Origin: Cephalotrichum gorgonifer
Lineage: Eukaryota; Ascomycota; Sordariomycetes; Microascales; Microascaceae
Reading direction: 5' to 3'
Assembly (NCBI GenBank): GCA_900312665.1
Contig: ONZQ02000001.1
Span: 2,147,248-2,211,247, forward strand
Length of the DNA stretch: 64,000 nucleotides
The position numbers were made by a program, and so were the translations under genes. Below the pieces are notes generated by a model, which made no database searches, was not told the DNA's origin, and saw only the letters and a program-made list of their open reading frames with translations. Positions 12,823 through 23,738 of the stretch are shown piece after piece (positions within the stretch are counted from its first letter, which is position 1; every line of letters starts with the position of its first letter).

Positions 12823-13529
12823 GGATGTGTAGCGTGGAGCCTAGGTGCGGTTACTGGCACGCAATAGACGGCGAAGAGAACAGCTGGGATGGGGCCCCAT
12901 GCAAACATAGCATCAGTGGCAGGGGAGAAGGATCTAGCATTGGTTCGGGGTCGGAAAAGGGGTAGGGGAAGGCTTAAACAGATACCACAGAGGCGCATAT
13001 ATGTCAGTTCATTTACGGGGCAGGGTTCGGGGATAATCTTTGCGGAACGGGTATCTTTTTTTCTGGCAATGGGATATGTATTCCCCCGCACTAGACACTC
13101 ACACACACAATTGATACACCGCATACAGCTCGCTCCAATGGCACACAGGTTACGGTTTTAAGGAAGTGTTCAGGGGCCAACACATGCCCACCCACTTAGA
13201 GTACTGGTAATGAAGGGGGTCGTGGACATGGAAGTGACGATAGAAGTAAAAGGCAGTCTCCATTCTTTTCTTGGGACGGCCGTCATGCATGAATGAATCC
13301 TTCCCAACGCCCGTGTCAGGTTTTCGGCGTGTAAATATTCCCACCAGATCCCGTTTCAACGCCAGCCCAAAACGACTAGTTGATACAGTAAGAGCTCAAT
13401 AATGAGCAATCCTCCCTTCTTCCCATGGCATCCACTAACAAGCCACCGCTTGAGTATAGAAAATAAAATGACATGCTCTCTCAACCCAAACCCGCCCCCG
13501 TGCGCCCCGTGCGCCCCCCTCCCACCTGT
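12823..13529. other. convergent 3' spacer between the OSBP-like gene and U2AF35
   Basis: Holds the 3' UTRs of two convergent genes. No ORF with supporting codon structure and no repeat seen. Confidence 0.5.
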
Positions 13530-14368
13530 CTAATATCTCCTCCTCGTAGGCTCCGGCGTCGGCGACCTGCTCACGCTCTTCTCGTCCCTCCCCTCCAGCT
13601 TGAGCTGCTTCTTCGTGGCGAGCACGAGTTCCCTGTCCAGCTCCTCGGTGGGGTTCTTCCGGTGTATAAAGTTGCAGAAGCCGCCGCGCACGCAGCCCTC
13701 GCCCGAGTTGAGGCGGCAGCATGCCTCGCGGAAGTCGGTGACGGGTGAGAGCTCGCAGTAGATTGGGCGGCCCGCGTACCAGCGCGAGTTGAGTTCATCG
13801 CAGGCTTTCTGGGCGGAGTCTTCGAACTTGAAGCGGGCGTAGACGTTACCGATTAGGTCTTTTTTGACCCAAACACGTTAGCTTTTTGTCACAGGGTTCA
13901 TGTCGTGGGCCGGAAGGGGGCATAAGGGGAACAGAACAGAAAGAAAGGGGGTGGGATACGCACGGTCATTATTGTTATCGCATACAACGAGCTCCTCCAG
14001 CTCCCCATACTTGCAGAGCTCGCACCAGATATCCTCGTAAAATGCGTCGAAGTGGTTTTGCAGCTGGCTGGGGTTCATCTTGTTCTTGGGGTCGTATGCG
14101 GGGTTCTGGTACAGGTTCGGCATGAGGATCGTCTGGCTGTATGATGGTTTGACATGCTTCCTGGAGCAACGGTCGCCGTGGCGACACGCGCCAATTTTCT
14201 GTCACGCCCGACGGTTAGCTTGGAGAACGTTTTCATCGCGAGACTGACAGGACAGAGCCACAGAGACCAGAACTGGGGGGGCAGGGGGGAGGAGAAGCTT
14301 ACGAAGTAGAAGGAGCAGTTGACTTTGTCGAGCTCGGTGCCGAAGATGGATGCGAGGAAGTTCGCCAT
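13530..14368 (-). CDS. U2AF35: U2 snRNP auxiliary factor small subunit
   Basis: Three exons: 14368-14303, 14198-13964, 13858-13530, with introns of 104 and 105 nt; 209 aa. The order is C3H1 zinc finger, RRM (U2AF-homology motif), second C3H1 finger. Finger 1 spans the first intron: KVNCSFYF / KIGACRHGDRCSRKH (about residues 15-37). The RRM holds LVVCDNNNDHLIGNVYARFKF, whose junction residues appear only after splicing. Finger 2 is CCRLNSGEGCVRGGFCNFIH. The factor reads the AG at the 3' splice site and pairs with the large subunit. The human RS domain is almost absent; only a short SRSPTPEPTRRRY-type tail remains, as in the S. pombe orthologue U2AF23. Start MANFLASIFGTE matches the family N-terminus. 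It diverges from the ELMO gene. Confidence 0.97.
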
Positions 14369-15275
14369 GTTGACTGATTCTCTAGAAGACGCGGCGGCTT
14401 CGGTGGATTGGAAGGAAGGGAGATTGTTTCGCGACAGAAGGGTATGATGAGGATGAGCAGCTCGGGATATTTCTTGGAGAGGTTGTTAGCCTTGCGCCAC
14501 ACATATTGCGAAGGTGGGTGGCGAGTATTGTTGATTAGTCAGGTGATGACAGGGGTCCTTGTGGCTGGTTCTAGAAATGCTGTATAACGTAAGACGGCTT
14601 TTGATAGTCGGACGCAGGAGCTGTCGCAAGACCCAAGATCGTGCAGCACACTGGATGCATTCCAGGTGACATCTTTAGAGATTTTGGGGGGGGGTTGGGG
14701 GGCTTTTTGACATGCAGTACGCTCAATCACCGGGGATGTTTGCCATTGAATTCTCTCCTCGAGACTTCGGCCTGTACATAGTCTACATTGTGTTCTGAAG
14801 ATCGAGGACGAGGTCTGGCGCATGGACGGCAGAACGGCCCTGTCCCACTTGGCTTGAATGACCCCTGCGCTAGTGGGCTTGGAGACACAGGCAAGTCTCG
14901 AAACTCATTGTACTGGTATGGTACATTACCGCCATTCATTAATACGCATGTTCTTTCGCATTCGCTCATCCCAGCACTCCTCCCAGCCTCGAAGAGCAGA
15001 TCTCCACCGCCTCTAATCCAGTGTTACTTTTGCGACGATCTGCTACAGGCCAAACAGCTGCAGTAGTATTAGTGGAGTGTACTTTAGTGCCTGACTCGCC
15101 ATGCCCCTTATTTCGAAATAGTGCCTCCTCCCAGCCCCGCCGCCAGTTCGACCCCGGGCTCCCTCGACCGCCCTCCGCTCCGCCCTGCTCTGCTCTGTGC
15201 CCGACCCGACCACCACCTGCCTTAGCCTGGAACGGCCCTCCCCTCACGCCCTCGCTCGCTCAGCTCTGATCAACC
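14369..15275. promoter_or_regulatory. divergent promoter region, U2AF35 / ELMO-like gene
   Basis: 907 bp between two divergent starts. The last 150 bp before 15276 are C-rich (CCCTCGACCGCCCTCCGC), typical of a fungal 5' UTR. No ORF or structured element could be supported. Confidence 0.4.
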
Positions 15276-17441
15276 ATGGACCAAGCGGATATCCCAGCCC
15301 TGCTGGCGCGCCTCGCGAGCGATGAGGACGCCGCGCGCAAAATGGCCGTCTTCAAGCTCCAGTCCTCCATCAACGACCCTGCCTTCGCCGACGTCTTCAT
15401 ATCCTCGGGCGGCCTCATCATCCTGCGCCGGCTGATAATGAGCACCGGCGGCAACACGCTGGCCTACTCCCTGCAGAGCCTGAGCCGGCTTCTCGAAGTC
15501 GACATGGGATGGGACATCTTCGAGGGCCCCGCCGCGAGCGACCTTGTCGAGCGCATCGTCGAGCTCATCGTTACGAACCCTCTCGTTAATATCCTTCGCG
15601 GTGCCATGTCGATACTGGTGGCCCTCGTCGGCCACTCGCAGTCGGGCTCCCGCCCGGTACCACGAACACCGGGCGCCTACGGCCTCCGCGCGCTGAAACC
15701 CGCCGTCGCCGTGTACCCGCAGTTCTTCGAGCTTGTCATCCAGCAGCTACAGTCGGCCGACCACGCCCTGTGTGCGAACGCCCTGATGCTCATCAATGCC
15801 CTGATACGAGATGCCATTTCGAGTGATAGCGCGCCGCCGACCCCGAAGGGGGCCGTTCCGGTGCCGGGAGAGGAGTGGTCCAAGTTTATCAAGCGGCTAC
15901 AGGATCTGGGCCTGATAAAGGCAGTTTATAACCTGATGCAGAGCTCTGCCTTGCAGGACCTTGCACACCCCCTGCTCGAGTTCCAGAGTCTCACCAAGAG
16001 CCTGCTGAAGAGGTGGCACGACGTCAGGGTGGACCTCGAGAGACCCGAGCACCGCAGAGCGCTGAAGAGTCTCCACCTCGCTAGCGCGCCGGACAGGCCA
16101 AACACCAACGGGATGACGAAGGACGATACCGCGGAAGCTAAGAAGGGGAGCAGGCGGCATAATCCTGAGAAGTGGAGGAGGCTAGGCTTCGAGACCGAGA
16201 GCCCGGCGCAGGAATTCGAAGTGACGGGATTCCTCGGCATGATGGACCTCACGGACTACGTGAGGAAGAACGAGGACGGCTTCCAGAAGCTGCTACTCGA
16301 GCAGTCGGCGAGACCGCTGCGGGAGCGGTGCCCCGTCGCGCGGGCGAGTCTCGCTGTTACGATGACGCTCTACGAACAGTTCGAGGTCGATAAGGTCGAG
16401 TTCGAGGACCCCAGGGGCCACCAGCTTTCCGACGACATTAAGAGCAACGACAAGCTCTTCCGGCCCTTGCTCCTGCAGTGGTCGCGTCTCCACACGGCCG
16501 GCCTTCACGCCTTCTTCAGGATATGGAAGTCCACCATGGCTGAGCAGAACGACTTCGAGAAGGTCGCAGAGCTGGTGCGGATCCTCATCGAGCAGGTGCT
16601 GGGCCAAGCCACCAGGGCGAAGGATGCGCTCGAGGTGGAGGATGAGCTGGCGGAGTACGACTACACGCGGCTGCGCGAGCTCCAGATGGACCTCCTCGAG
16701 ATGTCGTTCGAGGACAACTGGGGCCAGCACCTCTACCAAGTGCGCGACGAGCTCAAGAATGAGGCCCTGCAGTTCGTCAAGGAACAGCGGATCCGGTGCC
16801 TGCTGGAGGGCTCGTGGTTCTTCCGTCCTACGCCGAACCGGGCGGCCGGCGGGGTGGGTCAGGAGACCGAGAACTCGGTCGTCAAGAGGAAGACCTTCAC
16901 CCTGACGCCGTGGAGGTTCGCGCGGCTGTCGCACAACAAGCGGTTCCTCCACTACGCCGACTTTGCGGAGCAGGTGAACGCCGACCCGGCGCTGGAGTCG
17001 CTGACGGAGAAGATCGACCTCTCGACCATCAGCTCCGTGGTGTCCAACGTGTCGGCGCCGAACGAGGACGCGAGGAGCGCGAGCAGCAACGCCACGGCCA
17101 AGACGCCGTCGGCGCCCAACAACAGGCCCACCACCAAGATCACCGTCTACTCCTTTACGAACCCGGGAGATGATGGCGGGGACGAGGAGAAGCCCATCCT
17201 CACGCTCTACCCCACGAGCCACTCGCTCGCGTCCGAGTGGCTTGACGGGCTCCTAATGCTGCTCAACCAGGCGCCCATCACGTCGGAGACGAACAAGCTG
17301 GTCCACCTCGTGAGCGAGTACGGCTTCAAGATCCGGATGCTGAACGTGAAGTTCGAGGCAGCGTATAACGGCCCGCCGGTGGGGGCGGGGGAAGTTCCGA
17401 GCCGGGCCGGGCTGGACGAGGACTATTACTATGAGGTGTAG
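15276..17441 (+). CDS. ELMO/CED-12 family protein with C-terminal PH domain (Lmo1-like)
   Basis: Single exon, 721 aa, start CAACCATGGACC in good context. Residues about 5-260 are armadillo-like helices (LLARLASDEDAARKMAVFKLQ; GGLIILRRLIMSTGGNTLAYSLQSLSRLLE). Residues about 300-460 match the ELMO segment (GFLGMMDLTDYVRKN; LLLQWSRLHTAGLHAFFRIW). A PH-like domain follows (TLTPWRFARLSHNKRFLHYADF ... ITVYSFTNPGDD ... EWLDGLLMLLNQ). In animals ELMO pairs with DOCK proteins as a Rac GEF; in budding yeast Lmo1 pairs with Dck1 upstream of Rho5. The C-terminus is acidic and Tyr-rich (LDEDYYYEV) without an obvious PxxP tail, the part that binds the DOCK SH3 in animals. Family assignment is strong; partner and pathway are inferred. 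Confidence 0.9.
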   Translation: MDQADIPALLARLASDEDAARKMAVFKLQSSINDPAFADVFISSGGLIILRRLIMSTGGNTLAYSLQSLSRLLEVDMGWDIFEGPAASDLVERIVELIVTNPLVNILRGAMSILVALVGHSQSGSRPVPRTPGAYGLRALKPAVAVYPQFFELVIQQLQSADHALCANALMLINALIRDAISSDSAPPTPKGAVPVPGEEWSKFIKRLQDLGLIKAVYNLMQSSALQDLAHPLLEFQSLTKSLLKRWHDVRVDLERPEHRRALKSLHLASAPDRPNTNGMTKDDTAEAKKGSRRHNPEKWRRLGFETESPAQEFEVTGFLGMMDLTDYVRKNEDGFQKLLLEQSARPLRERCPVARASLAVTMTLYEQFEVDKVEFEDPRGHQLSDDIKSNDKLFRPLLLQWSRLHTAGLHAFFRIWKSTMAEQNDFEKVAELVRILIEQVLGQATRAKDALEVEDELAEYDYTRLRELQMDLLEMSFEDNWGQHLYQVRDELKNEALQFVKEQRIRCLLEGSWFFRPTPNRAAGGVGQETENSVVKRKTFTLTPWRFARLSHNKRFLHYADFAEQVNADPALESLTEKIDLSTISSVVSNVSAPNEDARSASSNATAKTPSAPNNRPTTKITVYSFTNPGDDGGDEEKPILTLYPTSHSLASEWLDGLLMLLNQAPITSETNKLVHLVSEYGFKIRMLNVKFEAAYNGPPVGAGEVPSRAGLDEDYYYEV

Positions 17442-17771
17442 AGAGAGCGCCGTTTTTTTTTTAATCTTGCTGGAGGGCTGATGAGCCCTGTGGGGTTATG
17501 TTCTGAATCGCGGGCTTGGTTCGGCATGTTGTTTTGTAATTTTGGCCTGCCATTTTTGAGTTTTCTATGGTGTATATATACCCCTCTGGCCACCTTCTTT
17601 TCCACGCGATTGTTCTCTTCTTCGCCGAAAGACTGCGTCCGCGATCAGTCAAAATGTATAACTAATTTCTGTCCTGGACTCCGGATATTCTAGCCCCATG
17701 ATATTTTACAAATATTCGTATAGAAAGCATGTCTGTGTTCTTCCCTTTGGGGGACTTATTCCCAGCCCCCC
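17442..17771. other. convergent 3' spacer
   Basis: 330 bp containing the 3' ends of the ELMO-like and G-patch genes. T-rich, no coding signal. Confidence 0.5.
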
Positions 17772-18863
17772 CTAGTCGTGATCCTCCTCCGTAACCCCCG
17801 GACACCCTTCCATCTCCGGATCCGAGTACGCGCACTTACACCAGAAGCAATATTTGTGGTCTGCCCGTAGATATTCCAGGACCCTCACCAGCTTCTCCCC
17901 AGGCTCTAGATCCTCGAACTGCTCCAGCTCCTCATCCTCGGCCTCGTCGTCCGGGTCCTCGGTGACCAGGTACTCGGTCCCGTCCGCCCCGACCGCCAAC
18001 TTGTCGTCCGGGTCGAGGTCGTCCTCGTAGCCCGGCAACCCGGTGAGGCTCTCATCGAGGGCGCGGCGCGCGGCGCGGTCCCTCTCCGCCGCCTCGCGCT
18101 CCTTGACCAGCCCGCGCCAGAGGACGTTGACGGATCGCAGCGGCGGCGCGGACAGCCCCTTCTTTTTCCTCTCCGCCTCGGCCTCCGCCTCCATTGAATC
18201 GGGCGCGGATGTCGACGCCACGGCGTCCTCCTCCCTCGCCTCGTGGAGCTGCTGCGCGAGCCTAGCGGCGGCGCGGTACTGTCTTTCCGCCCTCCCGGTC
18301 TCCCTCTCGCGCCGCACGCGCTCCCTGTACTCCCCCTCCTCGACCTTCCTCGCCTTCCTCCCTTCCCTCACCGCCTCCTCCTCGGCGTCCCTTGCCCTCT
18401 TCCTCCTCTCCTCGTCCAGCCCCACGCCCCCCCTGTCCCCCTTCACGAATACCCTGATCGGCTCCGTGGCCGCCCCCGCCCCGCCACCCTCCCCCGGGGC
18501 CTTCCCCAGCGCGCCGCCCCGGAAGCCCATCCTCGCCATCATGGCCAGGCCCTTGCTCCCCTTCGACGAGGCGTCCTCTAACAGGGACCGCGAGTGGGCC
18601 TCCTCGCGTCGCGCGGCCGCCTCCGCCGCCAGCTCCGCCTTGGACTTCGGCGCGCCGCGCGCGAGGGCCTCGCGCTTCTGACGCTGGAGGCGCTGGAGAG
18701 CGGTTTCCTTTTCGGGGACGGCGGGGATGGCCATGGTCATGTAGTCGTCCTCATCGTCGTCTTTCTCCTCCTCCTCCTCCACCTTCTCTTGCCTCTCTTC
18801 CCCGATATCAATTTTGGGTGGGGCACGGGCCGGTTTAGAGACGTAGTGTCTTGGGGGAGGCAT
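17772..18863 (-). CDS. G-patch protein with C-terminal DUF4187 (GPATCH11/CCDC75-like)
   Basis: Single exon, 363 aa. The order is a basic/acidic N-terminus (MPPPRHYVSKPARAPPKIDI, then a Glu/Asp run), Arg/Ala-rich helix, G-patch (about residues 100-145: SKGLAMMARMGFRGGALGK ... EPIRVFVKGDRGGVGLDEER), long charged helix, and a C-terminal DUF4187 with a CxxC-type cluster (LEYLRADHKYCFWCKCAY ... GCPGVTEEDHD). This architecture and length match GPATCH11. G-patch proteins usually bind and activate DEAH/DEAD helicases in splicing or ribosome assembly; the specific partner is not shown here. It is codirectional with NOP14 upstream and convergent with the ELMO-like gene. Confidence 0.92.
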   Translation of the reverse strand: MPPPRHYVSKPARAPPKIDIGEERQEKVEEEEEKDDDEDDYMTMAIPAVPEKETALQRLQRQKREALARGAPKSKAELAAEAAARREEAHSRSLLEDASSKGSKGLAMMARMGFRGGALGKAPGEGGGAGAATEPIRVFVKGDRGGVGLDEERRKRARDAEEEAVREGRKARKVEEGEYRERVRRERETGRAERQYRAAARLAQQLHEAREEDAVASTSAPDSMEAEAEAERKKKGLSAPPLRSVNVLWRGLVKEREAAERDRAARRALDESLTGLPGYEDDLDPDDKLAVGADGTEYLVTEDPDDEAEDEELEQFEDLEPGEKLVRVLEYLRADHKYCFWCKCAYSDPEMEGCPGVTEEDHD

Positions 18864-19536
18864 TTGTATGTGATTTATTATGTAGATCCGACTGGGTGAA
18901 GGGGGTTCTGAGGGTGGGATGTAGGTAGGTTGACGTGTTGAAACGCGCTTTCACAAATGATTCAGTATGTAAGATAGCTGCAGCGCTACGAGAGGGATGC
19001 TGCGGCAAAACTACCACAAAAAAGTCGGTAACATGACTGACAAATAAGACGGCACGTCACTTTATTAATAGGCTATGTCTGGCATACCGTTTCTTTTTAT
19101 CACCAGAACACACGCACCACACCTCTTGCCACCTGTCGCATCAAACACTGAATTAGACAAGACATTCAATCACAAACTCAATATCCGCAACACCTGGGAA
19201 TGCAGCCCAGTTCGGTAACGGAAATAACCAGCGATTGGCCGCGCTTCCAAGTCTCAAGTCTACTTCTGGGTGCCAAACGAGGTACTGGCAGCCAGCTTCA
19301 TCCGTAGCTCGCCTCGGACTCTCACTTCATCCACATCGTTACATTCTTGCTCGGCATTTATCGTATATTCCACTTGAATGGAGTTACAGAGCTACGCAAA
19401 TACGAAGAAAAAAAAGTCCGGAAAGCCAAGCTAAAACATGGGGCATGATGGCACCCGTAATACCCAACAAGACGCATTAACTGGACCTCTATAATAAATA
19501 TCCCCATACATAAGAGCCACCTCCTCCCCCGAGAGA
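18864..19536. other. spacer between NOP14 and the G-patch gene
   Basis: 673 bp, moderately AT-rich. Carries the NOP14 3' UTR and the G-patch gene promoter. No ORF or repeat recognised. Confidence 0.5.
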
Positions 19537-22367
19537 TCACCTCCTCATTTTCGCCCTCTTCCTTGCATTCCTCTCCCTCTCGTACTCGTTCGCCAGCATC
19601 CCTTCCTCTCCCTGGATTCCCGCCACGAGCTTCCTGAACTTGTTCTCGTACGCCTCGTCCTTGGCCTTCTTGATCTTCAGCTTCTCCCTCGCCATGAAGT
19701 TGGCGTCCTTCCTCAGCTCCCTCATCGCACCCTTCTTCTCGCGCTTGTGCTCCTTCTTCAGCTTCGCTAGCTCCGAGCGCTCGTGGTCCGGGTCGTAGTG
19801 CTTCGTCGGGTCGAACCTCTCCTCGAACTTGGGGACGTGGGACTTCACCGCGAGGGGTCGGTGATGGTGGAGCGTGAGCGTGCGGCGGGAGAGCTCGGCG
19901 ATCTTGAGGGTGCGGGACACCTTGGACTGCGCCTTCGTGACCGTCTCGTTCAGCGCGGCGGGGAGCTTAGATCTGTTGGGTTTGGCTGCCAGGTGCTTCA
20001 GGACGCGAGAAACGGGCTCGAGAGTTTCGTAGAGGGCGGGCTTGCTGGCCCAGGTATCTGCCGCCGCCTCTAGGACCTGGATGACGGTGTTGACGATGGA
20101 CACCTTGAGCGATTCCGCCTCCTTGCCGGAGATATCCGCAGCCGTACAGTCATCAAAGGTCAACTTGCGGACGACAGGCGCTCCAGCCCCAGTAATGCGC
20201 GTCCTGTCGGCTGGAGTATGGACCGGGAAGTCACCTAGCTTGGCACTCGACCCCACCGGCACGAGTGCGCAGAGCGTGTTGAGGGAAAAGTTCATCAGCT
20301 CCGGCACGTATCTCTTCGATAGTTGCTGGTGCTGGATCGTCAATATGCTCAAGTAGGCACCCGTTGCGTAATCGGCGAGGTTGCGTGGGACCTTCTGCCC
20401 GAGATACCTCGTCATACAGAGCGTAGCCGGAGTGACCACCTGGTGGAAATGGTCCGATGTGGGGAATATGGACCCGACCGCCGTCAAGATGATCAGATCA
20501 CCGGTGTGTAGGTTTGTCGGTCGCAAATCCGTCATATCCTCAATGCGCGCCCTAAACTGCCTGGCGATTTCGATCGCGCAGAAGGTCTTCGCCAGCGAGT
20601 GGAGATGTCGGATGACACTCTCCAGGGTGGAGAAGGGACTGACGGCAATGTCTACCGGGGTTGCGATGAAGTCGACTAGTGAGCACGCAAATGCCCCGAG
20701 CTTCTCCTTGTTTGTGCTGTCTAGCCTGGGATGGTAGAGCGCTCGTATCCGTTGGATAATGATCGGGAGCTTTTCTAGAGGGTACGGGTTGATGGTTTCG
20801 AGAAGCTCGTCAAGGGATTGTGGGCAGGGGAAGGTATAAGGAACACCATCTTCATCCCCTCCTTTTTGGTCTCTTAACTTGACAGCCGACTGATCCTCAA
20901 ACTCAGGGTTGGCGTTTTCCTGGGCGGTCAAAAGTCCTTTGGTAAACTCATCCTCCTCTTCATCCTCGCTTGCCTCCGCCTCTCCTTCAGACGACTCTTC
21001 TTCCTCGTCATAGTCGATGTCCGAGCCACTCGCGACAAGATCATCTTCGATAAAAAAGTCATCTTCGTCGTCGATGCCGAGTTCAGTTGCCGTCAGTCTC
21101 GTCTTGATGCCCTTCCCCAGCCCAAAGTCCTCCTCTTCCTCAACGGGTATCATTTGTGCGAGACCACGGCTTCCCGAGAGCTTGACCAAGTTCGGGTTTT
21201 CTTCCTCCCCAGCCGATTCCTCCTCAGACTCTGAGGACTCGTCTTCGCCCCTCATTCGCCTTTGACGCTTCTCCTCCAGCTCCTTCAACTTTTCCATCCT
21301 CTCCTCCGCTAATTGCTCTTCAGTCTTCGTGCGCGTCGTGGGCTGCGCTCGTGCGTCCGTAGCCATCTGCTTCAACTGAAGATCAAACGCCTTCTCCATA
21401 GATCGCTTGTCTATGCCAGGCATGAACGAGTTCCCCAGATCGCCGGCGCGCGCTGCCGAAGGGTCTTCAAACCTGGATTGCTGGTAGAGTAGGGACTTGA
21501 TATTCGATAGCTCCTTGTCGACCTCCTCCCGCAGCTCATCGTTCTCTTCTCTCATTTCTTGCCTGTCGAGTTTGTGCATCTTCGATTTGGCCATGACCTC
21601 CCTCATAATCTCTTGCCTGGATTTCTTCCTATCCGGCTGGCCACCCTCTCCCTCCTCCCCGATGCCGGCATCAATCGCCAACTCCTCCATAAGTCTCATC
21701 CGCTTTAGGCGTTTCTTGTCGGTCATGGATGAATCGCTATCGTCGTCGGATCCGAGGTCTTTCTCGTTGAAATCGTCGATAGCATCCGGGCCGTCGAACA
21801 CCAGCGACTCTCCGCCGTGGGTAAGAGTCATATAAGGCTCATCCTCCTCGAGGTCGAAGAGAGATCCCTTCTTGTGAGTCCTTTGCTTCTCCCGTGCGAA
21901 GCGCTCAAGCATCTTGTCCTCGGGTGCCATTGTCGGGTCGTTTTCACCGAAACGTCGATCGAGGATGCCGCCTACTCTGTTCCGCCTCTGCATCTCGGTG
22001 AGGAGTGTTTCTCGCCGCTAGATTGAAACGTGTTAACATTTCTCCATCCACATAGGCCAAACATTTTGACACCCACCCTCGCTTCGCTAAGCGCCTTCGC
22101 AGCACCCGGGCGCCCCCTAATGCCCTTGTCATCGTTCGGCTTGTTTGTCGTCACCTCAAACTTCGGTCCGCGGGGGTTGTGCTTATACTGGAACGGGTTG
22201 AACTGGTCTCGGATCCCCTCCAGAGCCTCCCCCCTGCGCAGTCGCTTCTCGTTTCGTGCCTTGGCATCCTGGGCGAGTTTGCTCTTTTGCTTTTTTGATT
22301 GTTGAGGGCCGATGATGCCTTGTTCCCTCAGGGAAGACTTTAGGCGCTTGAGCTGAGAAGGAGGCAT
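19537..22367 (-). CDS. NOP14: nucleolar complex protein Nop14 (U3 snoRNP / SSU processome)
   Basis: Two exons: 22367-22077, intron 22076-22018 (59 nt, GTGGGT...TAG), 22017-19537; 923 aa. The exon junction restores the family block ALSEARRRETLLTEMQRRN followed by VGGILDRRFGENDPTM (about residues 90-125). Basic N-terminus (PSQLKRLKSSLREQG), acidic middle with several E/D runs (about 320-460), then a helical C-terminal domain and a Lys/Arg-rich tail (NARKRAKMRR) suited to nucleolar targeting. Nop14 is a structural factor of the 90S pre-ribosome needed for 18S rRNA maturation. The length is usual for the family. It shares a 328-bp divergent promoter with the next gene. Confidence 0.97.
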
Positions 22368-22695
22368 TTTGAAGGGATTGTGACCTCCTGGGTTGTCTCT
22401 TCTGGTGCTCCTGATCTAGATTGGGCGGCTCTGGAAATTTTCGCTGATCGATCGTGGAGGGGACTTTTTTTCCTTAGTCGTTCTTATCTTATCAGGAGGA
22501 CCCACCAACCCACACCACGCCTGGCGGTGTGGGGTGGCAGGAGTGAGCACCTTGGACACAGCTCCCATTGCCAAGGGTGAGGTGAGCGACAACTCTCACC
22601 TCAACCCTCAATCCACAGGTTTATTTATCAGGTCGAGTTGGAGTTTAAACTATGAATTTCGAGCTCCCGCTGCGGATATAGTCGATGCCTCCGAC
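22368..22695. promoter_or_regulatory. short bidirectional promoter NOP14 / helical-repeat gene
   Basis: Only 328 bp separate the two divergent starts, so the promoter is probably shared. A T-run near 22465-22475 and the GC-rich repeat CACACCACGCCTGGCGGTGT near 22510 are the only visible features. Confidence 0.45.
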
Positions 22696-23738
22696 ATGGG
22701 ACTTTTATCCTTCCTGCGCGACGAGCGCGTCGCCCTCGTGGGCATCGGCTTAGCTGCTGGAGCCCTGATTAGCGGCATGATGACCCTCGTCTCCATCGTC
22801 ATCGAAGACAACAAGATCGAGCACCCAGCACCGAAGACACAGTATATCACGCAAGAAACCGAGGACTCGCTGCAGCTGGATACACTGGACAAGCTCATCA
22901 ACCACCCCAGTTTCTCCATCAGGGAGGTCGCCATCAAGATCCTTTGCGACCGCGCCGTGAACGATCCTGACGCCTTGCACGAGCTCCTGTACGGCATCAC
23001 AAGAGAGGACTATGACTACCGGCTACAGTGCCTGAAAGCGCTTGCACTTCTGGTCTTCCAAACCAATGGTATGCCTACGTTGATGATGCCGGGCAGCTTG
23101 ACCCTGTGACTCGGCCATCCGCTAATTTCGCCCCCCCCCCCCTCGGTGCAGCAGATACCAGCATGAGACTCCACGAGCCAAAGACATACTCTGCTATGGT
23201 GCGGTCCCTCGAAGTCGGCCTAAAGGACGTCGAGTCCCCCAAACTTGACGACCCGTTCTGGGACGAGTACTACCTCCGCGACATGGCCGAGCGCACCAAC
23301 CTCCTCCTCCTCTACCAGCTCATCCAGAAGAACGGCGCCGAGATGCTCCTGCGGGCCAAGTTCGTGGAACGGTGGCTCGCGAGGCAGAACTGGGGAGACA
23401 CGGAACACGAGATCCAGAAGAACTTCGAGGCATACAAGAATAACAGGAGACGGAACCCAATAAGAGACATCATCGACTGTATATTCTCGGCTGCCGGCGG
23501 TGTGGCGGCGCTCAAGCGGACCGGCCTACTACCGACGGAAGAGAGGCCCCCCTACCGGGGCGAGGTATGGGGCATCACGTTCAGCACAGTACCGAGGGCC
23601 GCCGCTTCCGGCGGGCCGCGCGACTCAGAGCTCTCGGACGAAGAACTGAGGAGGTTAAGGAGGGAGGCGTTCGTCTTCAATGACGGGACTCGGCCCGTGT
23701 CGGGGCTGGACATTGTACAAAGAGGCCCCGACGGGTGA
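22696..23738 (+). CDS. fungal protein with N-terminal membrane anchor and armadillo-like helices
   Basis: Two exons: 22696-23068 and 23152-23738 (319 aa; one residue shorter if the second of two tandem CAG acceptors is used, giving 23155). The start MGLLSFLRDERV is chosen because a hydrophobic segment follows at once (VGIGLAAGALISGMMTLVSIVI, about residues 13-34), reading as a single N-terminal membrane anchor. The rest is helical and repeat-like (TLDKLINHPSFSIREVAIKIL; LLYGITREDYDYRLQCLKAL), resembling ARM/HEAT units, then a charged tail. I do not recognise a named family with certainty. The topology suggests a membrane-tethered scaffold facing the cytosol, which is inference. The intron carries twelve consecutive C just before its acceptor. 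Confidence 0.85.

Noticed and set aside
16293..17222. 309-codon minus-strand frame
   Set aside because: Antisense to the ELMO-like gene; composition is Arg/Leu/Val-rich with no domain, a typical shadow frame.
18043..18681. 212-codon plus-strand frame
   Set aside because: Antisense to the G-patch gene, Ser/Ala/Leu-rich only.
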